Shown here one piece after another: positions 8,385 to 17,441 of a stretch of 64,000 bases of DNA. The notes under the pieces are model-generated. The model saw only the letters and a program-made list of their open reading frames with translations, was not told where the DNA came from and did no database searches. Position numbers and translations under genes: made by a program. How positions within the stretch are numbered: position 1 is the first letter of the stretch; each line of letters starts with the position of its first letter. The DNA is from UBA6059 sp964351595 (GTDB lineage: Bacteria > Bacteroidota > Bacteroidia > Cytophagales > Cyclobacteriaceae), in assembly GCA_964351595.1 (NCBI GenBank), contig CAYGOT010000020.1, positions 1 through 64,000 on the forward strand, written 5' to 3'.

Positions 8385-10978
8385 TGCAACAACAACCGCC
8401 CCGATGGGCTGATCGGTTTCTACGCTGGTACTGCAATCCGGAATTGCTGGAAGAAATCCAGGGTGATATCTACGAGCTGTACGATCGGGAGGTGGCACAA
8501 CATAATGTGAGGAGGGCGAACCTCAGGTTCATATGGAATGTGTTCCGCTTTTTTCGCTGGTCAAATATCAAGAAGTCAAACTCAGAATATCAATCAAATC
8601 AATTAGGCATGTTCAAAAACTACCTTGTCATCGGAATCAGGAATATCAGGAAGCAATGGAGTACTTCCTTGATCAACATCCTTGGGTTATCAATAGCCAT
8701 TGGCCTGGCATTAACCACCTTTATTTTTATTGATCAACAGCTCAACATGGATTCCTTTCATACGAAACGGAATAGTATTTATCAGATCATTAATACAGTC
8801 CAGGAAGGTGATAGTGACCTGGCCCGCTGGGGAGACTCACCTATTGTGCTGGGACCTCAGGCCAAGCTCGACCATTCGGTAATTAAAGACTTCACACGTA
8901 TCGAATTCCGCTACGGCAACTTGAGGCGGGGAGACTATGTCTTCAACGAGTTTATGGCCTTTGTCGACCCTTCCTATTTGAAGATGTTCGACTTTCCCAT
9001 AAAATATGGCTATCGCTCAGCACTTGAGGAAAAGAAAAATATTGTCATCGGCGAAGAAACCGCGATCAAATACTTTGGAGAAGAGGATCCGATGGGCCAG
9101 CCCATGTCTATCAAGTTTGCCAATGGTGTCATCCAGCAATATGTGGTGGGAGCTGTCATGGACAAGCGTCCTGATAATGCAAGTTTCGGATACGAAATCA
9201 TGCTGCCAATGGACAATTTCTTCGATCTTCGATTCAACGATAATTATGATTGGGCATACTTCACAGATGCTACATTCATAGAGCTACAGGAGGGAGCTGA
9301 TCCTAAAGCGCTAGAAGAACTGCTGGCTAGCTATAAGGAGCTTCAGAATCAGTCTGACTCCAGATGGACTATCACTGATTTTGAATTGATTTCTTTAGAT
9401 GGACTGGGTACTGAGGCCTTTGATATTCAAGAGTCGGTCGCTAGTGCCGGACACCCTGCTGGTAGAATTGCGCTTGGAGGACTATCAGTTATTCTATTGC
9501 TATTAGCGTGTTTCAACTATATGAATATTGCGGTAGCCTCAGCGACCAAGCGACTTAAGGAGATTGCCCTGCGCAAGGTTATGGGCAGTGACAGAAGACA
9601 GATCATCTATCAATTCATGCTAGAGAACTTTATCCAGGTGATCTTCGCAATGCTAATAGGTGTCTTGCTGAGCTATTATTTCTTATTACCTGGTTTCAGC
9701 TATCTGGTACCGATCAACGTACCTTTTGTATTTTCATCATGGGGAGCAATGGTTGGGTTCTTTGCTTCATTGTTGTTTGTAATAGGCGTGTTGTCAGGAG
9801 GTTACCCTGCGTTGTATATATCGAGATTTCAACCCGTCTCGATATTTCGCGGTAAGGAGAAGTTCGGCTCCAAGAGCATCTTCAGTCGAGTATTACTCGG
9901 ATTTCAATTCTTTTTTGCATTTTCTACGATAGTCGGCAGTTTCATTTTTGTAGACAATGCCAAATTCATGGCGGAGCGCGATTGGGGATACGATCCGCAG
10001 GGTGTTTTATCCATACCCGTAGCGAATATTCAGGAATATCAAAAGCTTAGAAAAGCCGCTGCGGAAAAGCCGGAAGTTTTGTCAATCACCGGCGCGCAAA
10101 CTCATATTGCTCGGAACTCTACTTACACGACAGTGAGTAACCTGGATACCGACTTTAAGGCGTATGTCTATCGGGTAGGACCTGAATATGGCGATCTGAT
10201 GGGACTGATGTTGAAGTCCGGTCGATTCTTTGAGAAGGACAAGGCGAGTGATATGGTGAATGGCACTTACGTCAATGAGAGATTTGTAAAGGAGTTAGGA
10301 TGGGACGATCCTATCGGAAAAACCTTCACCTACGATAGTAGCCGCTACAATGTCCTGGGAGTAGTTGAAGACTTTCACTACTATACCTTCTGGGTGGATA
10401 TCGAGCCGGTATTCTTTCTCATGGTTCCGGAAGATGATTACAATTATCTGGTGGTGAAAAGTGACCCTGAGAATCTAGTGGAGGTAGATAATTATCTGCT
10501 AAGCGTCTGGCCTTCCATTTCTCCTAACGATCCTTATGACAAGGCCTATCAGGAGGATACCATGAACGGCTTTCATGAGGAGAATCGCGCCAACATTGTT
10601 ATCATCAGCTTTATCGCAGGCCTGGCGATAGTACTGGCATGTCTTGGACTCTTTGGCTTACTGAGCTTCAATATTAGTAGGAGACTGAAGGAGTTCAGCG
10701 TCAGAAAAGTGTTGGGTGCTCAGTCAGCAGAGATCATTAGAGTTGCCGGCAAGGAATATGTATGGGTGCTCACTACAGCTTTCTTGCTCGGTGCACCAGC
10801 TGGTTTTTTCATGATTACACAGCTGATCAATATGATCTATCCCGATCCAAAGCAAGCCGGAGCATTGCCTTTCATTATTGCGGTTTTGATAGTATTAGTG
10901 ACTGTCGTTATTACGATTAGTGGTCAGATTATTCGCGCGACACGCGTGAACCCAAGTGAAAACTTGAGGGCAGAGTAG
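8384..10978 (+). CDS. FtsX-like ABC transporter permease with N-terminal 'permease prefix' domain
   Basis: The 864-residue protein starts with a soluble prefix segment (PPRWADRFLRWY...LLEEIQGDIYELY) seen in PadR-linked permeases. MFKNYL near residue 76 begins the MacB-type unit: first membrane helix near 96-116, a large periplasmic domain, three helices, then a second copy of the same arrangement with the FtsX helices at the end. RLKEIALRKVMGS and RLKEFSVRKVLGA are the matching coupling segments of the two halves. It is an inner-membrane protein expected to work with a separate ATPase; none is encoded in this window. Overlap with padR means it is made together with its regulator. Confidence 0.88.
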   Translation: MQQQPPRWADRFLRWYCNPELLEEIQGDIYELYDREVAQHNVRRANLRFIWNVFRFFRWSNIKKSNSEYQSNQLGMFKNYLVIGIRNIRKQWSTSLINILGLSIAIGLALTTFIFIDQQLNMDSFHTKRNSIYQIINTVQEGDSDLARWGDSPIVLGPQAKLDHSVIKDFTRIEFRYGNLRRGDYVFNEFMAFVDPSYLKMFDFPIKYGYRSALEEKKNIVIGEETAIKYFGEEDPMGQPMSIKFANGVIQQYVVGAVMDKRPDNASFGYEIMLPMDNFFDLRFNDNYDWAYFTDATFIELQEGADPKALEELLASYKELQNQSDSRWTITDFELISLDGLGTEAFDIQESVASAGHPAGRIALGGLSVILLLLACFNYMNIAVASATKRLKEIALRKVMGSDRRQIIYQFMLENFIQVIFAMLIGVLLSYYFLLPGFSYLVPINVPFVFSSWGAMVGFFASLLFVIGVLSGGYPALYISRFQPVSIFRGKEKFGSKSIFSRVLLGFQFFFAFSTIVGSFIFVDNAKFMAERDWGYDPQGVLSIPVANIQEYQKLRKAAAEKPEVLSITGAQTHIARNSTYTTVSNLDTDFKAYVYRVGPEYGDLMGLMLKSGRFFEKDKASDMVNGTYVNERFVKELGWDDPIGKTFTYDSSRYNVLGVVEDFHYYTFWVDIEPVFFLMVPEDDYNYLVVKSDPENLVEVDNYLLSVWPSISPNDPYDKAYQEDTMNGFHEENRANIVIISFIAGLAIVLACLGLFGLLSFNISRRLKEFSVRKVLGAQSAEIIRVAGKEYVWVLTTAFLLGAPAGFFMITQLINMIYPDPKQAGALPFIIAVLIVLVTVVITISGQIIRATRVNPSENLRAE

Positions 10979-10989
10979 TTAATAGTGGG

Positions 10990-11012
10990 GGTAGTCATGG
11001 GCTTTGACTACC
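10990..11012. terminator. Hairpin between convergent genes, possible bidirectional terminator
   Basis: GGTAGTCA (10990-10997) pairs with TGACTACC (11005-11012) between the permease stop and the end of the convergent minus-strand gene. No clear T-run follows on either strand, so termination is uncertain. Confidence 0.35.
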
Positions 11013-12234
11013 TCTGCTTGCTCAGTGCCTTCACTACCTCGATCACCTTATCCACTTCATCTTCAGTATTGTAGACGGAAATACCCAATCGCGTGACGCC
11101 ACCTCTTTCCGCTAGGCCGAGACACTCTATAGCTCTCAGCGCGTAGAAATGTCCATCCCAGGCACAAATATTATGATTGGCTAAGTGCTCGCATACCTGA
11201 GTAGGATCATAGCCATCTAGCGTGAAGGATAGCGTAGGTGTCCTTGTCGTATCCGAAAAGTCTTGTCCAATGATTGTTAAGCCCTTGACACTTTTCAAGC
11301 CGTTATATAGCCTGCTCGCCAATGCAAACTCATGGGCGCTAACGTTCTGGTAAGCATCGGTAAGCTTAGTTCTTAAGTCATCGCCTTCCCCCAGGCTAGC
11401 CAGAAAGTCAATTGCCCCAATGACGCCAGCCATCGCCGCATGGTTGAGCGTACCCGTCTCGATGGAGTAGGGGGCAAACTGATCTGCCGTACGCAACCTG
11501 TCAGTTGGCATGCGATCTAGTAGGCCTGTTTTGCTATAAAGCACCCCTATGTGTGGTCCGTAGAATTTATAGGCAGAGCACAGCAAAAAGTCACATCCAA
11601 TAGCCTGCACATCCATTGAGAAGTGAGGTGCATAATGCACCGCATCAAGCAGCAACATAGCGCCCACTTGATGGCTCAGTGTTCTCACAAGTGCATAGTC
11701 ATTCACAGTACCCACCGCATTAGATGACATACCCATGGCCACCAGTCTGGTGTTCTCATTCAACTTTTCTTTGAAGTCATCATAGTCAAGCACCCCACCA
11801 GGGAGTAACTTCACCTCACGTACATTGATGCCATGCGCTCTGAGTGTAAGCCACGGTCCGCGATTAGCCTCATGATCGAGCTGGGTAATGAGCACTTCAT
11901 CACCAGGCTGGAATATTCGTGAAAAAGCACGAGCCAGTGCATAATTCAGAGTAGTCATGTTTTGACCAATCGAGATACAAGACTTGCTTTCGGCGTTGAG
12001 CATGGTAGCGAGGTGCGACCGCATCATATCCAGCTTTTGGTCAGTCTCCTTGGTAGTGGTGAATGCACCGTGAGCATTGGCATTAGATCGCTTGTAGTAG
12101 TTGCTGATGCCACGTATCACCCTATCGGGAACCTGTGTGCCACCAGGGCCATCCATGAAGATGAGCGGTGCGCCTTTCACCTTTCTTTTCAATGCGGGAA
12201 ACTGCTTTCGGATTTCTTCAATGTTGCTAAGCAT
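11008..12234 (-). CDS. Cysteine desulfurase-like PLP enzyme (class V aminotransferase fold)
   Basis: The 408-residue protein has the class V aminotransferase layout: FMDGPGGTQVP near residue 27, ITQLDHEANRGPW near 130, LLLDAVHYAPH and CSAYKFYGPHIG with the PLP-binding lysine at about residue 223. It fits the SufS-like subgroup usually annotated as cysteine desulfurase-like (the VC1184 type). No Suf or Isc partner is nearby, so a role in sulfur transfer for Fe-S clusters is not supported by context; another C-S or amino-group lyase reaction is possible. Confidence 0.82.
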   Translation of the reverse strand: MLSNIEEIRKQFPALKRKVKGAPLIFMDGPGGTQVPDRVIRGISNYYKRSNANAHGAFTTTKETDQKLDMMRSHLATMLNAESKSCISIGQNMTTLNYALARAFSRIFQPGDEVLITQLDHEANRGPWLTLRAHGINVREVKLLPGGVLDYDDFKEKLNENTRLVAMGMSSNAVGTVNDYALVRTLSHQVGAMLLLDAVHYAPHFSMDVQAIGCDFLLCSAYKFYGPHIGVLYSKTGLLDRMPTDRLRTADQFAPYSIETGTLNHAAMAGVIGAIDFLASLGEGDDLRTKLTDAYQNVSAHEFALASRLYNGLKSVKGLTIIGQDFSDTTRTPTLSFTLDGYDPTQVCEHLANHNICAWDGHFYALRAIECLGLAERGGVTRLGISVYNTEDEVDKVIEVVKALSKQR

Positions 12235-12328
12235 AGTTGTAATATTCTTTACTACAAGTTAGGCGAATCATTTGTATCATTCCAACATGAAAAATTTATG
12301 TCGCTTTAAATCAACACCTGTCTTGAAG

Positions 12329-12422
12329 ACCAAGGCTACTCAATAAAGTCACCAACAATCCCTCTCATGGAGAGGGTTAGGGAGAGGTAATTAAAAAATA
12401 GACTTGATTGAGTAGCCTTGGT
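12329..12422. repeat. Palindromic intergenic element with 22-bp terminal inverted repeats
   Basis: The left arm (12329-12350) starts ACCAAGGCTACTCAAT and is the reverse complement of the right arm (12401-12422) at 21 of 22 positions. Between them lie 50 bases with the nested hairpin CCTCTCATGGAGAGG and a GGGTTAGGGAGAGG tract. The 94-bp unit resembles a small mobile or REP-like repeat. It sits between two divergently transcribed genes and has no ORF. Whether it recurs elsewhere in the genome cannot be seen here. Confidence 0.7.
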
Positions 12423-12509
12423 GGATATGTAAAATCAATTGACCCTTAATCTTGATCAGTCATTCAGTAAGAATGAACGAAAACATTGTTGTATAATCAA
12501 TAAACCTTT

Positions 12510-12538
12510 ATCTTGTAGTCATTATGACTATAAGATAA
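12510..12538. promoter_or_regulatory. 29-bp palindrome, candidate repressor operator of xylBA
   Basis: TATCTTGTAGTCAT (12510-12523) and ATGACTATAAGATA (12525-12538) form a palindrome around one central T with a single mismatch in 14 bp. It ends 10 bases before the xylB start codon, where a bound repressor would block transcription or early elongation. It could also fold as a hairpin over the translation start. Confidence 0.6.
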
Positions 12539-12548
12539 CTCCGCCACT

Positions 12549-14039
12549 ATGCCCTATTTTCTTGGAATCGATTTGGGTAGCTCCTCTGTCAAGCTTTCGA
12601 TACTGGACGGCAGTCTTGGGCGATCCATTGCTCAGGTGACGTACCCGAATGAAGAGATGGTCATTTCAGCTGCTCAGCCTGGTTGGGCGGAGCAGGATCC
12701 CAATCTTTGGTGGGATTGTATAGTACAAGGTTGCAGGCAGCTGGCACGGAAGAATGACTTAACCAAGATTGAAGCCATCGGCATCTCGTATCAGATGCAT
12801 GGACTGGTCGTTGTAGATGTTGAAGGAAAATCTTTGCGTCCAGCGATCATTTGGTGTGACTCCAGGGCGGTGGAGATAGGCCAGAAGGCTTATCTGAAGC
12901 TAAACAAAGACTATCTTCATAATCACCTGCTCAATTCACCAGGAAATTTCACAGCTTCGAAGCTAGCATGGGTTAAGGAAAATGAGCCGGACATCTTTAA
13001 GAAGGTAAGTAAGATGATGTTGCCAGGCGACTTCATAGCCTATAAACTGACCGGGCAAATCCAAACCACCTCGGGAGGTCTAAGTGAAGGCACGCTCTGG
13101 GATTTCAAAGAAGAGCGAATTTCAAAAGAACTCCTTCAATACTTTGGCCTGGAGGAGCGTATGATTCCTGAAGTTGTTCCTGCAATTGGTGTGCAATCCA
13201 GCGTTTCGAATGAGGTCGCTCAATTGCTTGGCCTTCGGGCTGGCACATCGATCTGCTACAGAGCAGGTGACCAGCCAAATAATGCCTTTTCATTGAATGT
13301 CCTTAATCCTGGAGAAGTGGCTGCCACGGCGGGTACGTCTGCGGTGATCTATGCAGTGACAGACAAGCTCGCAAGAGATAAACAGCAACGTATCAATACC
13401 TTTCAGCATGTAACCAATACCTCCGAGGCTATCCGCAATGGTCTTCTGCTGTGCATTAACGGTTCGGGTATTAGCTATAGTTGGATCAAGAAACTTCTCG
13501 GCGATCTCGACTATCCTGAGCTCAATGATATGGCTCACTTGGCACCTACAGGGGCGGATGGCCTGTTGTTTTACCCATTCGGGAATGGTGCAGAGCGACT
13601 CTTGCAAAATCAAACTCTGGGGGCTCAGTTTGTAGGGCTCGACTTCAATAGACATGGCAAGGCGCACATGATCAGAGCACTGCAGGAAGGAGTGGTCTTT
13701 AGCATGAAGTACGGCCTAGAAGTTATTGAGCAGTTGGGTGGAGAGGTAAAGACTATTCGTGCTGGCAAGGCCAACCTCTTTTTGAGCAAAGTATTCCGAC
13801 AAGCATTTGTCAATACAACACAAATTCCGCTCGAACTCTACGATACTGATGGAGCGGAGGGAGCCGCTCGCGGTGCAGCATTAGGAGCAGGATTCTACAA
13901 AGATGATGCTGAGGCATTCGCGAGCCTAACTTTAATTGAGCGTATGGAACCCGATTCTGGTAAGATAAAGGAGTATGAACCGTGCTATCACAACTGGGTA
14001 AGCTATCTGGAGAAAACGATACTTAGTAATAAAATCTAA
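12549..14039 (+). CDS. xylB: Xylulokinase
   Basis: The 496-residue FGGY-family kinase starts MPYFLGIDLGSSSVK, the phosphate-binding motif, and has GWAEQDP near residue 45, GISYQMHGLV near 78 and a C-terminal ATP domain with GADGLLFYPFGNGAER. It phosphorylates D-xylulose to xylulose 5-phosphate, feeding the pentose phosphate pathway. Its length is standard. The xylose isomerase gene follows after 10 bases in the same operon, which fixes the substrate. A palindromic operator candidate lies directly upstream. No xylose transporter is present in the window. Confidence 0.93.
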   Translation: MPYFLGIDLGSSSVKLSILDGSLGRSIAQVTYPNEEMVISAAQPGWAEQDPNLWWDCIVQGCRQLARKNDLTKIEAIGISYQMHGLVVVDVEGKSLRPAIIWCDSRAVEIGQKAYLKLNKDYLHNHLLNSPGNFTASKLAWVKENEPDIFKKVSKMMLPGDFIAYKLTGQIQTTSGGLSEGTLWDFKEERISKELLQYFGLEERMIPEVVPAIGVQSSVSNEVAQLLGLRAGTSICYRAGDQPNNAFSLNVLNPGEVAATAGTSAVIYAVTDKLARDKQQRINTFQHVTNTSEAIRNGLLLCINGSGISYSWIKKLLGDLDYPELNDMAHLAPTGADGLLFYPFGNGAERLLQNQTLGAQFVGLDFNRHGKAHMIRALQEGVVFSMKYGLEVIEQLGGEVKTIRAGKANLFLSKVFRQAFVNTTQIPLELYDTDGAEGAARGAALGAGFYKDDAEAFASLTLIERMEPDSGKIKEYEPCYHNWVSYLEKTILSNKI

Positions 14040-14049
14040 AACCAAAACT

Positions 14050-15378
14050 ATGAAACCGATCATCGGAAATACAGAATACTTTAAAGACATTGGAAGTATA
14101 GTATATGAAGGAAGGGAATCAGACAATCCTTTCGCATACAAGTACTACGATCCCACAAAACAGGTCTTGGGCAAGAGTATGCACGAACATTTCAAATTTG
14201 CAGTAGCGTACTGGCATACCTTCTGCAATACAGGTGGAGACCCATTCGGGCCCGGACCCATGGTGTTCCCATGGTCTGTTGCCTCTGATCCGGTACAAGC
14301 AGCCTATGACAAAATGGATGCGGCTTTTGAGTTTATCTCTAAGCTTGGCTTGGAATACTTCTGTTTCCACGATTTTGACCTGATAGATGAGGCCGATTCT
14401 TTGAAGCAGTCAGAGGATCGACTTCAAAAAATAGTGGAATATGGACAGCAGAAGAAAAAGGGATCTGATATCAAAGTGCTTTGGGGTACCGCGAACCTTT
14501 TCTCTCATCCCAGATATATGAATGGAGCTGCCACCAATCCTGACTACCGGGTTGTGGCGCACGCCGGGGCGCAAGTGAAGAATGCCATTGATGCAACGAT
14601 AGCGCTGGGTGGTGAGAATTATGTTTTCTGGGGAGGCAGAGAGGGTTACATGTCGCTAATCAATACAGATATGAAGCGTGAACTCGATCATATGGCACGA
14701 TTTCTACACATGGCCAGGGATTATGCGCGATCCCAGGGTTTCCAAGGTACTTTCTTTATCGAGCCTAAGCCGATGGAGCCATCCAAGCATCAGTATGATT
14801 TTGACTCAGCTACCGTAATCGGATTCTTGCAGAAATATGGCCTTGACAAAGACTTCAAACTGAACATAGAAGTGAACCATGCCACGCTGGCGAGCCATAC
14901 CTTCCAGCATGAGCTACAAGTTGCTGTCAATGACGGTATGCTCGGCAGTATTGATGCTAATCGCGGCGATTACCAGAATGGCTGGGATACGGATCAGTTT
15001 CCTAACAATATCTACGAGATCGTCGAAGCACTGCTCGTCATCATCAGAGGGGGAGGCTTACAAGGAGGAGGCGTCAACTTTGATGCGAAGACCCGCCGCA
15101 ATAGCACGGATCTGGCTGATATTTTTCATGCTCATATTGGGGCAATAGACCTTTTCGCAAGAGGATTGCTTATTACTGAAGCCATTATTCAGGACGGCCA
15201 ATACGATGGATTGATGCAATCGCGCTATGCGAGCTTTGACAATGGTGAGGGAAATAACTTCGAGAATGCTAAGCTGACATTATCCGATCTTCATAGCCGT
15301 GCACATGAGCAGGGAGAGATTCCGCAGCTATCAGGACAGCAAGAGCTATTTGAGAACTTGGTCAATAAGTTTATCTAG
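14050..15378 (+). CDS. xylA: Xylose isomerase
   Basis: The 442-residue protein has the length of class II xylose isomerases. Visible signatures are FCFHDFDL near residue 100 with the catalytic histidine, FWGGREGY near 195, FFIEPKPMEPSKHQYD near 235 with the first metal glutamate, and NIEVNHATLASHTFQHE near 275. It converts D-xylose to D-xylulose in the cytoplasm with divalent metal. It is the second gene of the xylBA operon. Confidence 0.96.
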   Translation: MKPIIGNTEYFKDIGSIVYEGRESDNPFAYKYYDPTKQVLGKSMHEHFKFAVAYWHTFCNTGGDPFGPGPMVFPWSVASDPVQAAYDKMDAAFEFISKLGLEYFCFHDFDLIDEADSLKQSEDRLQKIVEYGQQKKKGSDIKVLWGTANLFSHPRYMNGAATNPDYRVVAHAGAQVKNAIDATIALGGENYVFWGGREGYMSLINTDMKRELDHMARFLHMARDYARSQGFQGTFFIEPKPMEPSKHQYDFDSATVIGFLQKYGLDKDFKLNIEVNHATLASHTFQHELQVAVNDGMLGSIDANRGDYQNGWDTDQFPNNIYEIVEALLVIIRGGGLQGGGVNFDAKTRRNSTDLADIFHAHIGAIDLFARGLLITEAIIQDGQYDGLMQSRYASFDNGEGNNFENAKLTLSDLHSRAHEQGEIPQLSGQQELFENLVNKFI

Positions 15379-15847
15379 CGGACTGTTTTTCATTATTGAC
15401 CAATATTTAAACCAGATATAGTGTGGATAATTAGGTGAATAACCTGTTGATCGTTTGTGTAAAAGTAGGGTAGTCAAAATATTGTATTTGTAAAGTTCTG
15501 ATATACTTTAGTAATACCAAGAGAGAGATAAAGAGCTGAAGCGAAAGTTTCGGATCGAGGAGGGGAAGCAGCATCAAATTACGGTTTGTTACTGCGAAGC
15601 TTCGAAATCTTGAAGGCTGAAAGGCTGGCAACAGTTGGGAAGCCTACAGGCTTTGAACAGTATCTTGGCAGTGTGCTGGAAGCCACGGCAGCCAGCGGGC
15701 TGGAGAGGGTAAGTTGATTCGCAAGAGGAAGCTTACCCTTTTTGTATTTAGTCTCCGTGGAAGGTGAACCATTCTCCCTGCTGGATATGCTTTAGCTTCA
15801 GGTAAGCCTTTTACCATAGACCAAGAACTAACAACCAAAGACCAACC
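15379..15847. other. Intergenic region with one terminator-like hairpin and no supported gene
   Basis: Between xylA and the minus-strand membrane protein I find no convincing ORF. GGGTAAG (15707-15713) pairs with CTTACCC (15732-15738) followed by TTTTT, a terminator-like hairpin on the plus strand 330 bases after xylA. A 10-bp palindrome CGAAGCTTCG lies near 15595. Two minus-strand frames of about 65 codons have compositions unlike real proteins. Confidence 0.45.
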
Positions 15848-16345
15848 TTAATCAATATGTACCATACTACCCACCGTCTCTTCGTAGAAGTGATGCATTC
15901 GATACATCTCTTCAGCGCCCAATTTCTGTCCGGCTTGAGCCACAAAATACATTATGATGGCGATGACGCCACACACTGGAATGATCCACAAAATCGGTGC
16001 AGCCTGATTCAGCATCAATTGTGAAGTGCCTGCCATCAAGCCAAACAGGGCCAAAATACCAAGAGCAACATAGCCAAAAAAGAATATTGCCCAAACGGTA
16101 GGGTTGGGGCCATAGAGCCCCCTGATGATGGTACCTTCGGTGCTCTCTTCGAATGAAAGGCTCAACTGTGGAGACCAAAAATGCTGATCTACAATAGGAA
16201 TGGTTAGCGTGATATGATCCTGGACTGAGGTAGCGGTAAATCGATCAACACCTGTTTCCAGACGTGCTAGCAGTCTCGACTGTAAGTCCCTGCTTGGCTC
16301 TTCCGTCAGTTGCTTAAATCTCGGCCTGATTCTCAAACTACTCAT
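15848..16345 (-). CDS. Membrane protein of unknown function
   Basis: From ATG 16345 the product has 165 residues. The N-terminal 80 residues are soluble with basic and beta-rich segments, and two strong membrane helices follow (about 86-108 and 118-136) before a short soluble tail. I chose this start because the 30 residues further upstream overlap the divergent promoter region and look non-coding. I recognise no named family. It is transcribed divergently from the creatininase-like gene. Confidence 0.6.
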   Translation of the reverse strand: MSSLRIRPRFKQLTEEPSRDLQSRLLARLETGVDRFTATSVQDHITLTIPIVDQHFWSPQLSLSFEESTEGTIIRGLYGPNPTVWAIFFFGYVALGILALFGLMAGTSQLMLNQAAPILWIIPVCGVIAIIMYFVAQAGQKLGAEEMYRMHHFYEETVGSMVHID

Positions 16346-16446
16346 GCGACGAATATGCCAATTTTGTTTCTGAATTATACTGACGGTTGTCAGTTGGATG
16401 CTTAGAATCCAAAGTTTTAGTACATTCATTATCAAACATTCCGACT

Positions 16447-17364
16447 ATGAAAAAATGCCTTATCCTTCTATTGACCGGCCTCTCCTTTCTTTCTACCCGG
16501 GCACAGACCAACGAGCTATGGCTATCGTCGAAAGTAAAGAACTACTTGCCTCATATGACTGTACCGGAGGTGGAAGACCTTCTCACTCGTACCGATATGG
16601 TGATTATTCCGGTAGGCGCTATAGAGCAACATGGCTATCACTTACCGCTGGGAACTGATTTTTTGAATGGTGTAGAGCGATGTAAGCTGCTGGCGCAGGA
16701 AAGAGATGTGCTGGTAGCGCCTATTTTGATGGCAGGTCAGAGCCCTTATCACATGGGGTTTGCCGGTACGATTAGCCTTTCTGCAGAGACCATCATGAAG
16801 GTGCACCTGGAGGCTGTTGAGAGCCTGATTCAGCACGGATTCAAGCGGTTTATGATCCTCAATTCTCATGGAGGTAACCGAGCCATTTCTACCCTCCTTG
16901 TTGATCAGATCAATCAGACTACCGCAGGCATAGCTGTGGATATGGGCGAGGCGATCAGACCTTTTAGTAAGCCTGTTGAAGTGGAACTCACTGATGTATT
17001 TGATCGTCATGGAGGAGTCTGGGAGACCTCCAGTTCTCAATACCTGATCCCGAGCCTCGTGCAGATGGACAAGGCGGTGACTGCTGAGTTGACTTTACCA
17101 CCACATATGGCCAAGATGCTGCCAGAGGTAGTTGATGGTGATCGCACGGCCTTACTGGTGTTTTTGGCAGAGGGTCTCAAAGCGGAGGAAACTGGCAAGG
17201 GCACCTCCTCCAAAGAAATGTCTACCACGGGAGTTTGGGGTGTTCGCGACTTGAAAGAAGCCTCTGCAGAGCTTGGTCAGCTGCAAACTGACAATTTCGT
17301 ACAGGCAAGTGTACAATTCATAGATAGGTGGAATGAGTTACGGCCTTTTGGCACGGATAAATAG
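16447..17364 (+). CDS. Exported creatininase family amidohydrolase
   Basis: From ATG 16447 the 305-residue protein has a signal peptide (MKKCLILLLTGLSFLSTRAQ) and the creatininase fold: VGAIEQHGYHLPLGTD near residues 56-71 holds metal-binding Glu, His and Asp, and LNSHGGN near 138-144 is the second metal motif. The family includes creatinine amidohydrolase and related metal-dependent amide hydrolases. Export of this copy suggests a periplasmic substrate rather than creatinine metabolism. The extra 20 codons upstream of the chosen start lack coding character. Confidence 0.82.
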   Translation: MKKCLILLLTGLSFLSTRAQTNELWLSSKVKNYLPHMTVPEVEDLLTRTDMVIIPVGAIEQHGYHLPLGTDFLNGVERCKLLAQERDVLVAPILMAGQSPYHMGFAGTISLSAETIMKVHLEAVESLIQHGFKRFMILNSHGGNRAISTLLVDQINQTTAGIAVDMGEAIRPFSKPVEVELTDVFDRHGGVWETSSSQYLIPSLVQMDKAVTAELTLPPHMAKMLPEVVDGDRTALLVFLAEGLKAEETGKGTSSKEMSTTGVWGVRDLKEASAELGQLQTDNFVQASVQFIDRWNELRPFGTDK

Positions 17365-17441
17365 CTTGTGTGAAGCCAGTATTCGTATACCAATCTCATT
17401 AACATTTTTCATATCTTCCTACCGGAATCACTTTATCAAGT

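Noticed and set aside
15431..15838. Two minus-strand frames of about 65 codons in the gap after xylA
   Set aside because: Composition, lack of start context and no recognisable pattern; treated as intergenic.
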